This document shows, piece by piece, positions 30,709-41,504 of a stretch of 64,000 bases of DNA. The notes beneath the pieces were generated by a model, which was given only the letters and a program-made list of their open reading frames with translations, did not search any database and was not told the origin of the DNA. The stretch spans positions 97,413 to 161,412 of the forward strand of contig BBZN01000005.1 of assembly GCA_001304855.1 (NCBI GenBank), written 5' to 3'. The position numbers and the translations under genes were made by a program. This DNA is from Clostridia bacterium UC5.1-1D2. Its GTDB lineage: Bacteria; Bacillota; Clostridia; Lachnospirales; Lachnospiraceae. How positions within the stretch are numbered: the stretch's first letter is position 1; the number at the start of each line of letters is the position of its first letter.

Positions 30709-31337
30709 ATGAGTAACCGAACGAATGAAATTAATAAAATCACAACAACGATTATCAGCATTTCCGTGAAGCTGATAGTATATGCGTTGATTGTTCTGCT
30801 GCTGTATGAGGCAGTGGCCAAAGGCTATGCCTTTGGCCATGAAGTGTTTTATGCGGAAGCTGTGGATGAAGCGCCGGGAAGAGATGTGACCGTCCAGATT
30901 GACCAGGAGGAATCCGTCTCCGAGGCGGCCGGGCTCCTGTCCAAAAAAGGGCTTATAAAAAGCGAGTTCGCCTTTATCTTTCAGGGAAAATTCTATGATT
31001 ACGAAACAGTGTACCCTGGCACTTATGTGCTGAACACCTCCATGACCTCCAAAGAGATCCTTCAGATGCTCAATGAGAAGCCGGAGGAGGAAGCCAGTCC
31101 GGCCCAGTCCGGCAATGCCAAGGCCAGGCCCGCCGCTGAAACCGCCCCTGCTTCAGCTGAAACGGCTGCAGGAACTGAGACATCGGGAGCGGCACAGGAG
31201 GGATCTCAGGTTCCGGCCCTGCTTCCGGGAACTCCGGGGAGGATGCCTTTGGAGAGGAGAACGATTACTACGGGGATGAGGATCAGGAGATGGAAGGCGG
31301 CTGGATTGAGGATGCAGCAGAGGACGGAGAGCAATGA
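30709..31337 (+). CDS. MltG/YceG-like membrane protein without catalytic domain
   Basis: About 209 residues. A short cytoplasmic start, one membrane helix (VKLIVYALIVLLLYEAV, about residues 18-35), a LysM-like YceG N-terminal domain (VTVQIDQEESVSEAAGLLSK; YPGTYVLNTSMTSKEILQML), then an acidic Pro/Ala/Glu-rich tail. The transglycosylase domain of MltG is absent. One frame break near 31230 is a homopolymer loss; corrected, the tail is acidic and stops at TGA 31335, overlapping the trmR start (ATGA). Its place matches yrrL (mltG) in the B. subtilis yrzL-yrrK-yrzB-yrrL-yrrM order. Confidence 0.72.
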
Positions 31338-31980
31338 TTGTAAACGACAGGATTAGGGATTATCTCCACTCTCTGGAGCCCAGCCAGGGCCGGCTTCTGG
31401 ATGCCATAGAGCAGGAGGCCCTGGAGGACTGCGTGCCTGTTATCCGCAGGGAGACGGCCTCTCTCCTGCGGACCCTGGTGTCGGCTCTGAGGCCGGAGCG
31501 CATACTGGAGATCGGCACTGCCGTAGGGTATTCGGCCTGGTGATGTGCCAGGTGATGCCTGCAGACTGCCGCATTACCACCATTGAGAAGTACGAAAAAA
31601 GGATTCCCACAGCCCGGAAGAATTTCCAAAGGGCCGGTGAGGAAGGGCGCATTACCCTCCTGGAGGGGGACGCGGACGGCATATTAAAAAAATTGGAGGG
31701 GGAGGTCTTTGACCTGGTATTTATGGATGGGGCCAAGGGCCAGTATCTTCATTGGCTCCCCCTTCTTTTGAGACTGATGCCTGTAGGCGGCGTTTTGATA
31801 TCGGATAATGTGCTTCAGGAGGGGGATATTGTGGAGTCGCGGTTTGCCGTAGAGCGGAGAAACCGCACCATTCACAGCCGGATGCGCCGGTATCTCCACA
31901 CCTTAAAGCATACGGAGGAGTTGGAGACAGCCGTCATTCCCATTGGGGACGGAGTTGCCATCAGCACAAGGATAAAGTGA
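31334..31980 (+). CDS. trmR: tRNA 5-hydroxyuridine methyltransferase (YrrM/TrmR family)
   Basis: Class I O-methyltransferase, about 215 residues. SAM motif ILEIGTAVGYSA, acidic motif TTIEKYEKR and the metal-binding motif LVFMDGAKGQY. One base is lost near 31542. In B. subtilis TrmR makes 5-methoxyuridine from 5-hydroxyuridine at tRNA position 34. The next gene is a U32 protein, the family (TrhP) that makes 5-hydroxyuridine, so the two adjacent genes form one pathway. Confidence 0.82.
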
Positions 31981-32001
31981 TCAGGGTTAGAGAGGATTTC
32001 A

Positions 32002-33251
32002 ATGAGAAAGACGGAATTGTTGATACCGGCAGGAAGCTGGAAGTACTTAAGACAGCAGTTATATACGGGGCGGATGCGGTATATATTGGAGGAGAGGCCT
32101 TTGGCCTCAGGGCGAAAGCCCATAATTTTTCCAGGGAAGAGATGAAAGAAGGAATTGCCTTTGCTCATGAGCGCGGGGTCAAAGTCTATGTGACGGCCAA
32201 TATACTGGCCCACAACGATGACCTGCCGGGGGTGGAGGCTTATTTTGAAGAGATGAAAGATATAAGCCCGGATGCTCTGATCATATCAGATCCGGGCGTA
32301 TTTGCAATTGCCAGAAGGGTGATTCCCCACATGGAGCTTCATATCAGCACCCAGGCCAACAATACCAATTACGGAACCTACCTGTTCTGGCATCAGCTTG
32401 GGGCAAAGCGGGTGGTGACGGCCAGGGAACTGTCCCTGAACGAGATTAAGGAGATACGGGCCCATATTCCTGAGGACATGGAGATTGAAAGCTTTATCCA
32501 CGGAGCTATGTGCATCTCCTATTCCGGCAGGTGCCTTCTCAGCAATTTTTTCGTGGGAAGAGACGCCAACCAGGGGGCCTGTACCCACCCCTGCCGCTGG
32601 AAATATTCCATTGTGGAGGAGACTCGCCCGGGGGAATATATGCCTGTCTATGAGAACGAGAGAGGGACCTATATTTTCAATTCCAGGGACCTGTGCATGA
32701 TTGAGCACATCCCTGAGATGATTGACGCCGGGATCGACAGTTTTAAGATAGAAGGCAGAATGAAGACGGCCCTCTATGTGGCCACTGTGGCCCGTACCTA
32801 CAGAAAGGCGCTTAACGACTATATGAGAGATCCCGCCCTCTACAGAGCAAATCTGGAATGGTATAAGGAAGAAATTGGAAAATGCACCTACAGGGAGTTT
32901 ACCACCGGTTTCTACTTTGGAAAACCCACGGAGGATGCCCAGATTTACGACAACAACACCTATGTCAAGAACTATATCTACCTGGGGACTGCAGAGGAGA
33001 GCGACGGCAGGGGCAGGTGCAGAATTCAGCAGAAAAATAAATTCAGCCTGGGAGAGATGATTGAGGTGATGAAACCCGACGGCCGGAATCTGAAGGCGTC
33101 AGTGAGGGATATCCGGGATCTGGAGGGCAATCCCCAGGAGAGCGCCCCCCATCCAAAGCAGATGCTGTGGGTGGATCTGGGGGTGGATGTGGAAACCAGC
33201 GACATTTTACGCAAAAAAGAGGAGACGGGAGCCGGAGAAGGGAAGGCTTAG
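32002..33251 (+). CDS. U32-family protein, probable tRNA hydroxylation factor (TrhP-like)
   Basis: About 416 residues. The U32 signature is present (ESFIHGAMCISYSGRCLLS) with further cysteines in CTHPCRW. The true start is ATG 32002, giving KTELLIPAGSWKYLKTA, the family's conserved start; one A missing near 32048 hides it. U32 proteins were named peptidases; TrhP/YrrN-O members make ho5U34 in tRNA using prephenate. The ATG lies just after trmR, the enzyme for the following step, supporting a tRNA role. Confidence 0.82.
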
Positions 33252-33320
33252 TGCGCCGGTTTGAGAACAGGATGCACTGGGGAGGCCCGGCAGGTTCGCC
33301 CGGACAGGAGGTGCCTGGGG

Positions 33321-34147
33321 ATGTTGGATATAATACTCATTGGGCTGGCGGCGCTGTGCGCCGGATATTTTGTGGTGATTGTGGTCTATGCGGGCATTGG
33401 CACGTCGTTCGCTTTTATCTGGCTGTTTTTCGCTGCGCTCTGCCTTTTTCTGGCATACGGAAAATGGTACTATGGAAAAAATATGGCGCGGATCCCCAGA
33501 TGGATTCCTGTATCTGTGGTGACGACCTGCATAGGGGGGCTGGCTGTATTTGCCGCCGTCTGTATACTTGTATTTCTGGGAGCCGCCTCGTCAAACCGTC
33601 CGGGTCTGGATTACGTTATTGTCCTGGGGGCCAGAGTGAAGGAAAATGCAGTGAGCAACTCCCTTAAGAAACGTCTGGATAAAGCGGTGGAGTACGCCCA
33701 GGAGAACCCGGATACCATCCTGGTTCTGTCCGGAGGCAGGGGAGCGGGCCAGCAGGAGAGCGAGGCCCGCGTCATGTTTGATTATCTGGTATACAACGGC
33801 GTCAGCCCGGATCAGCTTTTGATGGAGGACCGCTCGATCAGCACTGTGGAAAATATTGCTTTCAGCAGGGTTGTCATAGAGCAGCACAGAAGCCGGCATA
33901 AGAAAGAACCGGCCCCTGTGACCAGACGAACCACCTCTGTGCCTTATGCCGTAGCGCCGGATAAGCCCTGGAAGTGGGAGTGTTAACCAGCAATTTCCAT
34001 ATTTACAGAGCCAGGCTTACGGCTGAGAAGTGGGGATTTGAAAATGTTTACGGCATATCTGCGTCATCGGATCCGGTGCTGTTCATACATCTCTGCGTCA
34101 GGGAGTGCGCTTCCATTGTGAAGGACCGGCTGATGGGAAATATGTGA
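33321..34147 (+). CDS. YdcF/SanA/ElyC-family membrane protein (DUF218)
   Basis: About 275 residues. Three or four membrane helices in the first 90 residues, then the DUF218 fold: DYVIVLGARVKENAVSNSL, TILVLSGGRGAGQQESEA, MEDRSISTVENIAFS and VLTSNFHIYRA. A homopolymer loss near 33930 splits the frame. Start at 33321 behind AGGAGGTG. Some relatives (ElyC, SanA) act in envelope polymer biosynthesis or barrier function; the reaction is unknown. Confidence 0.8.
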
Positions 34148-34399
34148 CGGTTTTTAATAAGACGCCTGGGGTTTTAAGGCGCGTTCTGGCCTGGGAGATA
34201 TAAGAATCTGCAGGCAGGCCGCCCTTTGGCCGGGAGAAACCGGGCCTGGGAGCGAAGAAAAGCGCACAAATTCATTCGCTCAGGAAAGAATGAATGCCAG
34301 GCGCGCACTGTGGCAGAATAAGAAGAGATGGCGGCTGGATACGGACCGCCGGCTTTACAGGAAATAAATCGGTATAGAGAGAAGAGAGAGGTAAAATGG

Positions 34400-37366
34400 A
34401 TGACAGATAAGGGTAATCTGGAAGGCGTTAAGAAATTAAGCGCCTACCGAGTGACTGAGGAAGCCTGTGTGAAGGAGATGAACTCCCGGGCTGTGGTACT
34501 GGAGCATGTGAAAAGCGGGGCAAAGGTGTTCCTTTTATCCAATGAAGATAATAACAAGGTGTTTTCTATCGGGTTTCGCACGCCGCCGGAGGACAGCACA
34601 GGGCTGCCCCATATACTGGAGCACAGCGTACTCTGCGGTTCTGAGAAGTTTCCCGTAAAGGATCCCTTTGTGGAACTGGTAAAAGGTTCTCTGAATACGT
34701 TTTTAAATGCAATGACCTATCCGGATAAGACCGTATATCCGGTAGCCAGCTGTAACGACAAGGATTTCCAGAACCTGATGGACGTATATCTGGACGGGGT
34801 TCTCCACCCGGCCATCTACAGGGAGCCCAAGATTTTTCTTCAGGAGGGCTGGCACTATGAGATGGCCTCTTTGGAGGATGAGCTGACCATCAACGGCGTG
34901 GTATACAATGAGATGAAGGGGGCCTTCTCCTCGCCCGAAAGTGTGCTGGACCGCTGTACTACGGCTGTGCTCTTTCCTGATAACTGTTATTCCAATGAGT
35001 CCGGCGGAGATCCGGCGGAGATCCCAGGTTTGACCTATGAGCAGTTTGTGGAATTTCATAAGAATTATTATCACCCCGCAAACAGCTATATTTATCTTTT
35101 CGGGAATATGGATATGGCCGAAAAACTGGCCTGGATGGATGAGGCGTATTTAAGCAGGTACGACCGCCGGGACTGCAGGACAGATTCGTCTATACAGCTT
35201 CAAAAGCCTTTCAAAGCGCCTGTGGAGAAGGAGATCACCTATTCTGTCACAGAGGAGGAGGGGCTGGAGGACAGAACGTATCTGTCTGTAAATACAGTTG
35301 TGGGTACGGTTCTGGACCCGAAACTGTACGTGGCCTTCCGCATTCTGGAGTATACGCTTATCAGCGCCCCGGGGGCGCCTTTAAAGCAGGCCCTCATTGA
35401 TGCGAAAATCGGCCAGGATATTCTGGGAGGCAATGAAAGCGGAATTCTGCAGCTATTTTTCTGTTGTGGCTAAAAATGCCAACAGAGAACAGCGGGGAGA
35501 GTTCCTGGCAGTGGTAAAAGGGACCCTCAGGAAGCTGGCGGATCAGGGAATTGACAAGAGAAGCCTTCTGGCCGGACTGAACTACTATGAGTTTCAGTAC
35601 AGGGAGGCGGATTACGGCTCTGCTCCAAAGGGACTTATGTACGGTTTGTGGTGCATGGACAGCTGGCTCTACGGAGGAGATCCCATGCTTCACCTCGAGT
35701 ATCTGGAAACCTTTGATTATCTTAAGAAAGCGGTGGACGAGGGCTACTTTGAGAAGCTGATACAGAAATATCTGCTGGATAATCCTCATGAAGCGGTGAT
35801 CACCGTCAGTCCCAGGATGAACCAGACGGCGGAGGAGGACAGTAAGCTGGCGGCCAGACTTAAGGCGTACAAGGAGTCTTTGAGCCGGGAGGAACAGGAG
35901 GCGCTGGTGGCTCAAACCAGGCTCTGAAGGAGTATCAGGAGACGGCCTCCCCACAGGAGGATCTTGAGAAGATTCCTATGCTCAAGAGGGAAGATATAGG
36001 AAGGGTGGCCGCCGGGTATTCCTATGAGATTAAGATAGAGGACGGGGTTCGGGTAATTCACAGCAATCTGTTCACCTCAGGCATCGGATATCTCAGCATA
36101 CTTTTCAATACGGACCGGGTTCCACCGGAGGATTTGCCCTATGTAGGGCTTCTGAAGGCGGTTCTTGGATTTGTGGACACGGAGCATTACAGTTACAGCA
36201 GCCTGACCAGTGAAATACATTTAAACAGCGGCGGGGTGAGCTTTGGTATCAGCTCATATCCGGAATTTGCAAAGCCGGGATCTTTCACAGGAGGATTTGA
36301 GGCGAGCGCAAAGGTGCTCTACGGAAAACTGGAGTTCGCCTTCTCTATTATCACAGAGATCCTTACCCGCTCCAGGCTGGAGGATGAAAAGCGTCTGGGG
36401 GAAATTCTGGATGAGAACCGTTCCAGATCCAGGATGAAGCTGGAGTATTCCTCCCATGGGGCGGCTGTGGGAAGGGCAGCCTCCTACTATTCGCCTGTGT
36501 CGGCCTTTAACGACTGCCTGGGAGGAATCGGATATTATCAATTTTGGAGGATGCAAGTGCTAAGTATGCCGGGGATCCGGAATACAGGAAGTTCCTCATT
36601 GGAAAGCTTAAGGAAACAGCCGGGAGATTATTCACCGAGGACAATCTTTTGGTGGCATATACGGCTGACGAGGAAGGCTACGGATACCTTCCTGTGGAGC
36701 TTAAGACCTTCAAAAACAATCTGTTTAAGGGAACCGGAAAACGGTATCGCTATCATTTTGAGCTGAAGAACCGCAATGAAGGCTTCAAGACAGCCTCCCA
36801 GGTAAACTATGTGGCCCGATGCGGCACCTTTGCAGGAAAAAAGGGACGGGACGGAAGGGAGCTGTCCTATACCGGAGCTTTGAAGGTTCTGACAGTGATC
36901 CTGAATTATGAATACCTTTGGACGAACCTCCGGGTAAAAGGCGGCGCCTACGGGTGCATGAGCAGTTTCGGCCAGAGCGGCTCCGGATATCTGGTGTCCT
37001 ACCGGGACCCCAATCTGGCCGCCACCAACAAAATATATGAGGGCATCCCGGAATATCTGAGGAATTTTTCCGTGGACGAGCGGGATATGACAAAATATGT
37101 AATCGGAACCATCAGCAACACTGACACGCCGCTGACGCCTTCCCTGAAAGGGATGAGAAATGTGTCGGCTTATCTGTCGGGAATGAGGGATGAGATGGTT
37201 CAGACGGAGCGGAACCAGATACTGGATGTAACTCAGGAGGATATCCGGGGCTGGCGGATATAGTCCAGGCTATTCTGGATACGGAGGCAATCTGCGTGAT
37301 TGGAAATGACGGGCAGATTAAGCGGACAGCTCCATGTTTAAAGAGGTTAAAAACCTTTATCACTAA
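34400..37366 (+). CDS. M16C-family zinc metalloprotease (PreP-like)
   Basis: About 988 residues. Four M16 half-domains. The inverted zinc motif is HILEH in GLPHILEHSVLCGSEKF, with a downstream Glu in VVYNEMKGAFSSPE. The C-terminal R/Y pair region is WTNLRVKGGAYGCMSSFG. Base losses near 35440, 35925, 36535, 37255 and 37332 break the frame; corrected, it runs to YH and TAA at 37364. Enzymes of this family degrade small unfolded peptides (PreP, falcilysin). Cytoplasmic, no signal peptide. The start at 34400 follows GAGAGAGG. Confidence 0.88.
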
Positions 37367-37561
37367 TGGATAAGGTATGGAGGGTTAACTGTCCTGCCCT
37401 CAAACGTGTTTGAAATTCCCTCTGACAGGCGCCGCGAATTGCAGAGACTGCGTTCATTTGAGCCGGATATACCACATATGAGGCCTGCAGACCCAGGAAG
37501 CGGATTTCAGATATGTTCCGGGGTGCCATACCCCTGGACAGTGATATAAAAGGAGAGTAGA

Positions 37562-38473
37562 ATGGAAGAAAATACACAGAAGAAATCAGGCTTTGTAACT
37601 CTGATTGGAAGGCCTAATGTGGGAAAATCCACACTGATGAATCACCTCATCGGACAAAAAATAGCAATTACATCGGATAAGCCTCAGACTACCAGGAACC
37701 GGATCCAGACGGTTTATACAGACCAGAGGGGACAGATTGTATTTTTGGATACGCCGGGAATTCATAAGGCGAAGAATAAGCTGGGCGAGTATATGGTGAA
37801 TGTGGCGGAGCACACCCTGAAGGAAGTGGATGTGATCCTGTGGCTGGTAGAGCCCACCACCTTTATCGGCGCAGGCGAGCGCCATATTGCAGAGCAGCTG
37901 AACAAGGTGAAAACGCCGGTGATTCTGGTGATCAACAAGATCGATACGGTGAAGAACCAGGATGAAATCCTTACCTTTATAGATGCATATAAGGATGTAT
38001 GTGATTTTGCGGAGATTGTGCCGCTGTCCGCCCTGAAGGACAAAAATACGGATCTTCTCACAGAACTGATTTTTAAATATCTCACCTATGGACCTCAATT
38101 TTATGATGAAGATACGGTGACCGACCAGCCTATGCGCCAGATTGCGTCAGAACTTATACGGGAAAAGGCCCTGCGCCTGTTAAACGATGAGATCCCCCAC
38201 GGAATTGCAGTGACCATCGAGAAGATGAAGGAACGTCCCAACGGAATCATCGATATTGAGGCCAGCATCGTTTGTGAGAGGGACTCCCACAAGGGTATTA
38301 TCATAGGCAAAGGAGGAGCCATGCTTAAGCGCATAGGCACAGAAGCCAGAAAGTCGATTGAACATATGATGGATACCAGGGTCAATCTGCAGCTGTGGGT
38401 GAAGGTGCGCAAGGAATGGCGTGACAATGAACTGTACATGAAGAATTATGGGTACAACGGGAAGGATATATAG
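37562..38473 (+). CDS. era: GTPase Era
   Basis: Intact, 303 residues. G1 GRPNVGKST, G3 DTPG in IVFLDTPGIH, G4 NKID in VINKID, then the C-terminal KH domain (IIIGKGGAMLKRIGTEARK). It binds 16S rRNA and aids 30S assembly. AGGAG lies upstream. recO follows, the usual era-recO order. Confidence 0.96.
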   Translation: MEENTQKKSGFVTLIGRPNVGKSTLMNHLIGQKIAITSDKPQTTRNRIQTVYTDQRGQIVFLDTPGIHKAKNKLGEYMVNVAEHTLKEVDVILWLVEPTTFIGAGERHIAEQLNKVKTPVILVINKIDTVKNQDEILTFIDAYKDVCDFAEIVPLSALKDKNTDLLTELIFKYLTYGPQFYDEDTVTDQPMRQIASELIREKALRLLNDEIPHGIAVTIEKMKERPNGIIDIEASIVCERDSHKGIIIGKGGAMLKRIGTEARKSIEHMMDTRVNLQLWVKVRKEWRDNELYMKNYGYNGKDI

Positions 38474-38608
38474 AGAAAAGATTGGGGATTTGTGGAAGCA
38501 TAGCAGGGAGATATCTGTCTGGAAATGTTGTAAAAACAACGTTTTTGGCGGGAATGCCACAGAAAATGTTCTAAAAGGTCAACTGGCAGCAGGAAGGAGC
38601 GTGCATAA

Positions 38609-39259
38609 ATGAGAGATACGGTGACATTGACAGGCATGGTTCTCATCTCTGCTCCTTCCGGGGATTTTGACAGGCGCCTGGTTCTGCTGACAAAGGAGAG
38701 GGGAAGGATTACGGCCTTCTCCCACGGAGCCAGAAAGCCCGGCAATTCCCTGATGGCAGCCAGCAGGCCTTTTTCTTTTGGAAATTTTACCCTTTATGAG
38801 GGAAAGACGGCCTACAATCTCCAGTCGGCTCAGATTATCAATTATTTTGACGAATTGTCCGGGGATATGGAACTGACCTGCTACGGTTCTTACTTTCTGG
38901 AGACGGCGGATTACTTTGCCCAGGAAAATGTGGACGAGACAGAACTTTTAAAGCTGGTGTACCAGTCGCTCCGGGCTTTGCTGAACGGGGCTATACCCAA
39001 CAAGCTGGTACGCAGGATTTTTGAGCTGAAAACAATGGTTATAAACGGCGAATATACGGAGCTGCCTCCCATGGCCGTATCCGATTCCTGCCAATATGGC
39101 TGGGAATATGTGGTATGCTCCCCGGTGGAATCTCTGTACAAATTTATTTTGAAAGAGGAAGTATTAAAAGAGTTTGAGCGGGCAGTGGAGCACAGCAGGA
39201 GGAGGTACATACATCATGAGTTCAAATCTCTGGAGATATTGGAGACGATCACATCTTAA
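38609..39259 (+). CDS. recO: DNA repair protein RecO
   Basis: 216 residues, somewhat shorter than usual (about 245). N-terminal OB fold (LTGMVLISAPSGDFDRRLVL; ITAFSHGARKPG) and helical C-terminus. The cysteine zinc site of many RecO proteins is not complete. It loads RecA together with RecR. A short C-terminus could be natural or caused by a base error near the end. Confidence 0.88.
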   Translation: MRDTVTLTGMVLISAPSGDFDRRLVLLTKERGRITAFSHGARKPGNSLMAASRPFSFGNFTLYEGKTAYNLQSAQIINYFDELSGDMELTCYGSYFLETADYFAQENVDETELLKLVYQSLRALLNGAIPNKLVRRIFELKTMVINGEYTELPPMAVSDSCQYGWEYVVCSPVESLYKFILKEEVLKEFERAVEHSRRRYIHHEFKSLEILETITS

Positions 39260-39349
39260 AGATTAAGTAATTATAGCGGTTATATGAGGATTTAATGTAG
39301 ATTTTCTTAAGGTTTTTTACCTCTATTGAAATGGGGCTTCAGCGTGATA

Positions 39350-39358
39350 TGGTATAAT
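39350..39358 (+). promoter_or_regulatory. Extended -10 promoter upstream of DUF4349 gene
   Basis: TGGTATAAT (39350-39358), an extended -10 box. No good -35 at 17 bases; a TTGAAA lies 21 bases upstream of the -10. About 50 bases before the start codon. Confidence 0.5.
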
Positions 39359-39410
39359 TATCAGATAAAAACGTGAAAATTCTGATTTTTGTGCAGAGGA
39401 GGAGAACATT

Positions 39411-40460
39411 ATGAAAAGAAAACCTATTATTTGCTGCCTGGGACTGCTGCTTCTGTCAGCTTTATCCATAAGCGCATGCGGGGGGAACGCCGGCGGCAGC
39501 AAGGCAGCGACTGTGGCAGCCGCGCCGGCGGAAGCTTATGAGATGGAGTACGCGGCAGCCCAGGAAACGGCAGCTTCCGGGGACAGCTACAGCCGTGTAG
39601 CGGGGAGCGGAGGTTTAACAGACACCACATCTGCAGTTCAGTCTGTAAGTTCAAACCGGAAGCTGATCCGGACAGTGAATATGTCGGTGGAAACGGACAG
39701 CTTTGATCCGCTTTTGAGGACCCTCACAGGCCAGGTGGAGGAGCTGGGCGGTTATGTGGAACAGTCCGACATATCCGGCAACAGCATAAACTACCAGAAC
39801 GAACCGATTCCCCGGTACGCTTCTCTGACAGTGCGTATTCCTGTTGACAAGCTGGACGGATTTATAACCACAGTAGAGAACAACGGCAATGTTACAAACA
39901 AATCAGAAGGGGCCCGGGACGTGACATTGCAATACAGCGACCTGGAAAGCAGGAAGAAGTCCCTGACCGTAGAACAGGACCGTATCTGGGCATTGCTGGA
40001 GAAGGCGGACACGCTGGAATCCGTGATTGTTCTGGAAGAACGCCTGTCCGAAATCCGTTATGAACTGGAATCTATGGAGTCCCAGCTAAGGTTATATGAT
40101 AATCAGGTAGATTACAGCACCGTTAACCTCTACATAAACGAAATAAAGGGCGCCCAGACCTTCACCCCAACTGCACCGGAGACATTCGGCCAGCGCATAC
40201 AGAGCGGATTTACAAGAAATTTTAATGCTATGACTCAATGGCTGACAGGTTTTATCATCTGGATCATCACATGCAGCCCATTCTGGCTGCCCTTGGCAGT
40301 AATTATTTTGGCTGTTATACTGGTAGGACGGAGAGTCGGCCGCAGGAGGGCGAAGCAGGAATATAAGGACGATTATGAGAAAGCAGATGGGATGATAAAG
40401 GGAGACGGGGAAAACGAAGAGGAGAAGGATGAGAGGGACACAGACAAGCGCAATGTTTGA
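39411..40460 (+). CDS. DUF4349 lipoprotein
   Basis: Intact, 349 residues. Lipobox SACG (Cys about 23), a low-complexity Ala-rich linker, the DUF4349 domain (RTVNMSVETDSFDPLLRTLT; VTLQYSDLESRKKSLTVEQD) with a coiled-coil, one C-terminal membrane helix (PLAVIILAVILVG) and a charged tail. The protein is thus anchored at both ends. Function unknown; the family is widespread in Firmicutes envelopes. Confidence 0.85.
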   Translation: MKRKPIICCLGLLLLSALSISACGGNAGGSKAATVAAAPAEAYEMEYAAAQETAASGDSYSRVAGSGGLTDTTSAVQSVSSNRKLIRTVNMSVETDSFDPLLRTLTGQVEELGGYVEQSDISGNSINYQNEPIPRYASLTVRIPVDKLDGFITTVENNGNVTNKSEGARDVTLQYSDLESRKKSLTVEQDRIWALLEKADTLESVIVLEERLSEIRYELESMESQLRLYDNQVDYSTVNLYINEIKGAQTFTPTAPETFGQRIQSGFTRNFNAMTQWLTGFIIWIITCSPFWLPLAVIILAVILVGRRVGRRRAKQEYKDDYEKADGMIKGDGENEEEKDERDTDKRNV

Positions 40461-40540
40461 ACACGCCCTGGGATGAGAAAAAAGCAGGACGAATTATTTA
40501 GAAGATGAACTATAAGCAGGCAGGCGTACAGAAAGATGCA

Positions 40541-40580
40541 AAGAGAGAAGAGAAAGCCGGAAAGCGGTTTTCTCTTCTTT
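40541..40580 (+). terminator. Terminator after DUF4349 gene
   Basis: AGAGAAGAGAAAGCC pairs with GGTTTTCTCTTCT, followed by TTTT. 90 bases after the gene. Confidence 0.65.
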
Positions 40581-40610
40581 TCGGATGATTTAGGGAATGT
40601 TTTAATTAAA

Positions 40611-40652
40611 ATGAGAATAATGCTTGAAAATATGAGGATAATGCTTGAAAAT
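40611..40652 (+). repeat. Two 21-bp direct repeats at a promoter
   Basis: ATGAGAATAATGCTTGAAAA and ATGAGGATAATGCTTGAAAA follow each other (with one more base each), differing at one base. The second copy gives the -35 box (TTGAAA) of the next promoter. Confidence 0.8.
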
Positions 40653-40673
40653 ATGGGATGTTGTGGGTATAAT
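40645..40673 (+). promoter_or_regulatory. Promoter of the lipoprotein gene at 40743
   Basis: TTGAAA (40645-40650), 17-base spacer, TATAAT (40668-40673). Confidence 0.75.
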
Positions 40674-40742
40674 ATCCGGGTAGGCAATGTGTCGTGCAGC
40701 TCCCTCATTGTCCTGCATCACTTGTCAAAGAAAGGAACCACT

Positions 40743-41396
40743 ATGAAAAAGCTAACAATACTGACCATGTTCCTGGCCGCTGCAGTCATCACTGCCACAG
40801 CCTGCTCCGCCATGGGCAAATCGGGGGGAAACGCCCCCACAGAGAACAGCGTTATAATAGATAAGGAAGGCAGCGTCAGCTGGGCCTCCGTAGAGCCCTA
40901 CGAGCCCTCAGACGGAACCGAGGAAGAACTGCGGGCGTGGGCTGAGAACAAGATATCAGAGTTTAACAGCGCCCTTGGCAAGCCGGCTTCAGCTGTGAAT
41001 ACAGACGGTGGGGAAAAGCTTCCGGCGGCAATCGTCTCGGTGACTGTGGGCAAAAGCACAGCATCGTTAATCACAGAATACGACACCCCGGCCCGCCTCA
41101 TAGAATTTGCCGCCGAGCTGGGGGATTATAATGTGCCCTTTACCGCTTTGGAGGTAGGCCGCGTTGCGTCCATTGGACAGGGAATGGAAGGGCTCTCCTT
41201 CAAAGATGAGAAAGGCAGCACCGTGGATGGGCAGACAGTAAAAGCTAACAATGAAAAGCTGGCGGTAAAAGCGGAAGGCCAGGGAATTATAAAGACGGAA
41301 AATGCGGTTCTTTACGTAAGCGAGGGCTGTACGCTCAGAGACAGCAAGACCGTTGAGACTTCTCCGGAGGGAACCAGTTACATCGTATTGAAGTAA
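40743..41396 (+). CDS. Lipoprotein of unknown function
   Basis: Intact, 217 residues. The ATG at 40743 has AAAGGAA upstream; a much longer in-frame reading from 40536 would run through the promoter and is rejected. Signal peptide with lipobox ATAC (Cys about 18). The rest shows no domain I recognise: a helical segment (EELRAWAENKISEFNSALGK) followed by beta-rich sequence. Single gene with its own promoter. Confidence 0.75.
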   Translation: MKKLTILTMFLAAAVITATACSAMGKSGGNAPTENSVIIDKEGSVSWASVEPYEPSDGTEEELRAWAENKISEFNSALGKPASAVNTDGGEKLPAAIVSVTVGKSTASLITEYDTPARLIEFAAELGDYNVPFTALEVGRVASIGQGMEGLSFKDEKGSTVDGQTVKANNEKLAVKAEGQGIIKTENAVLYVSEGCTLRDSKTVETSPEGTSYIVLK

Positions 41397-41504
41397 AATC
41401 CTGCCAATTAATTAGGTAAGAAAGCGGATTCCATGAAGATTAAAAGATGGATATAGAATGAAAGATAAGATTCAAAGAAAAGAAGATAAAGAGAGGATAC
41501 AGAC

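Noticed and set aside
34148..34399. Hairpin-rich gap (TTCATTC...GAATGAA near 34262-34292) as a further cassette or MITE
   Set aside because: It shares neither the CGTAAC ends nor the CACAAAGCG block; no second copy seen in the window.
40536..40742. N-terminal extension of the lipoprotein at 40743
   Set aside because: It would include the promoter and terminator; the signal peptide and RBS fit the start at 40743.
41397..41504. T-box riboswitch upstream of glyS
   Set aside because: The gap is only about 110 bases and has no recognisable T-box or specifier stem.
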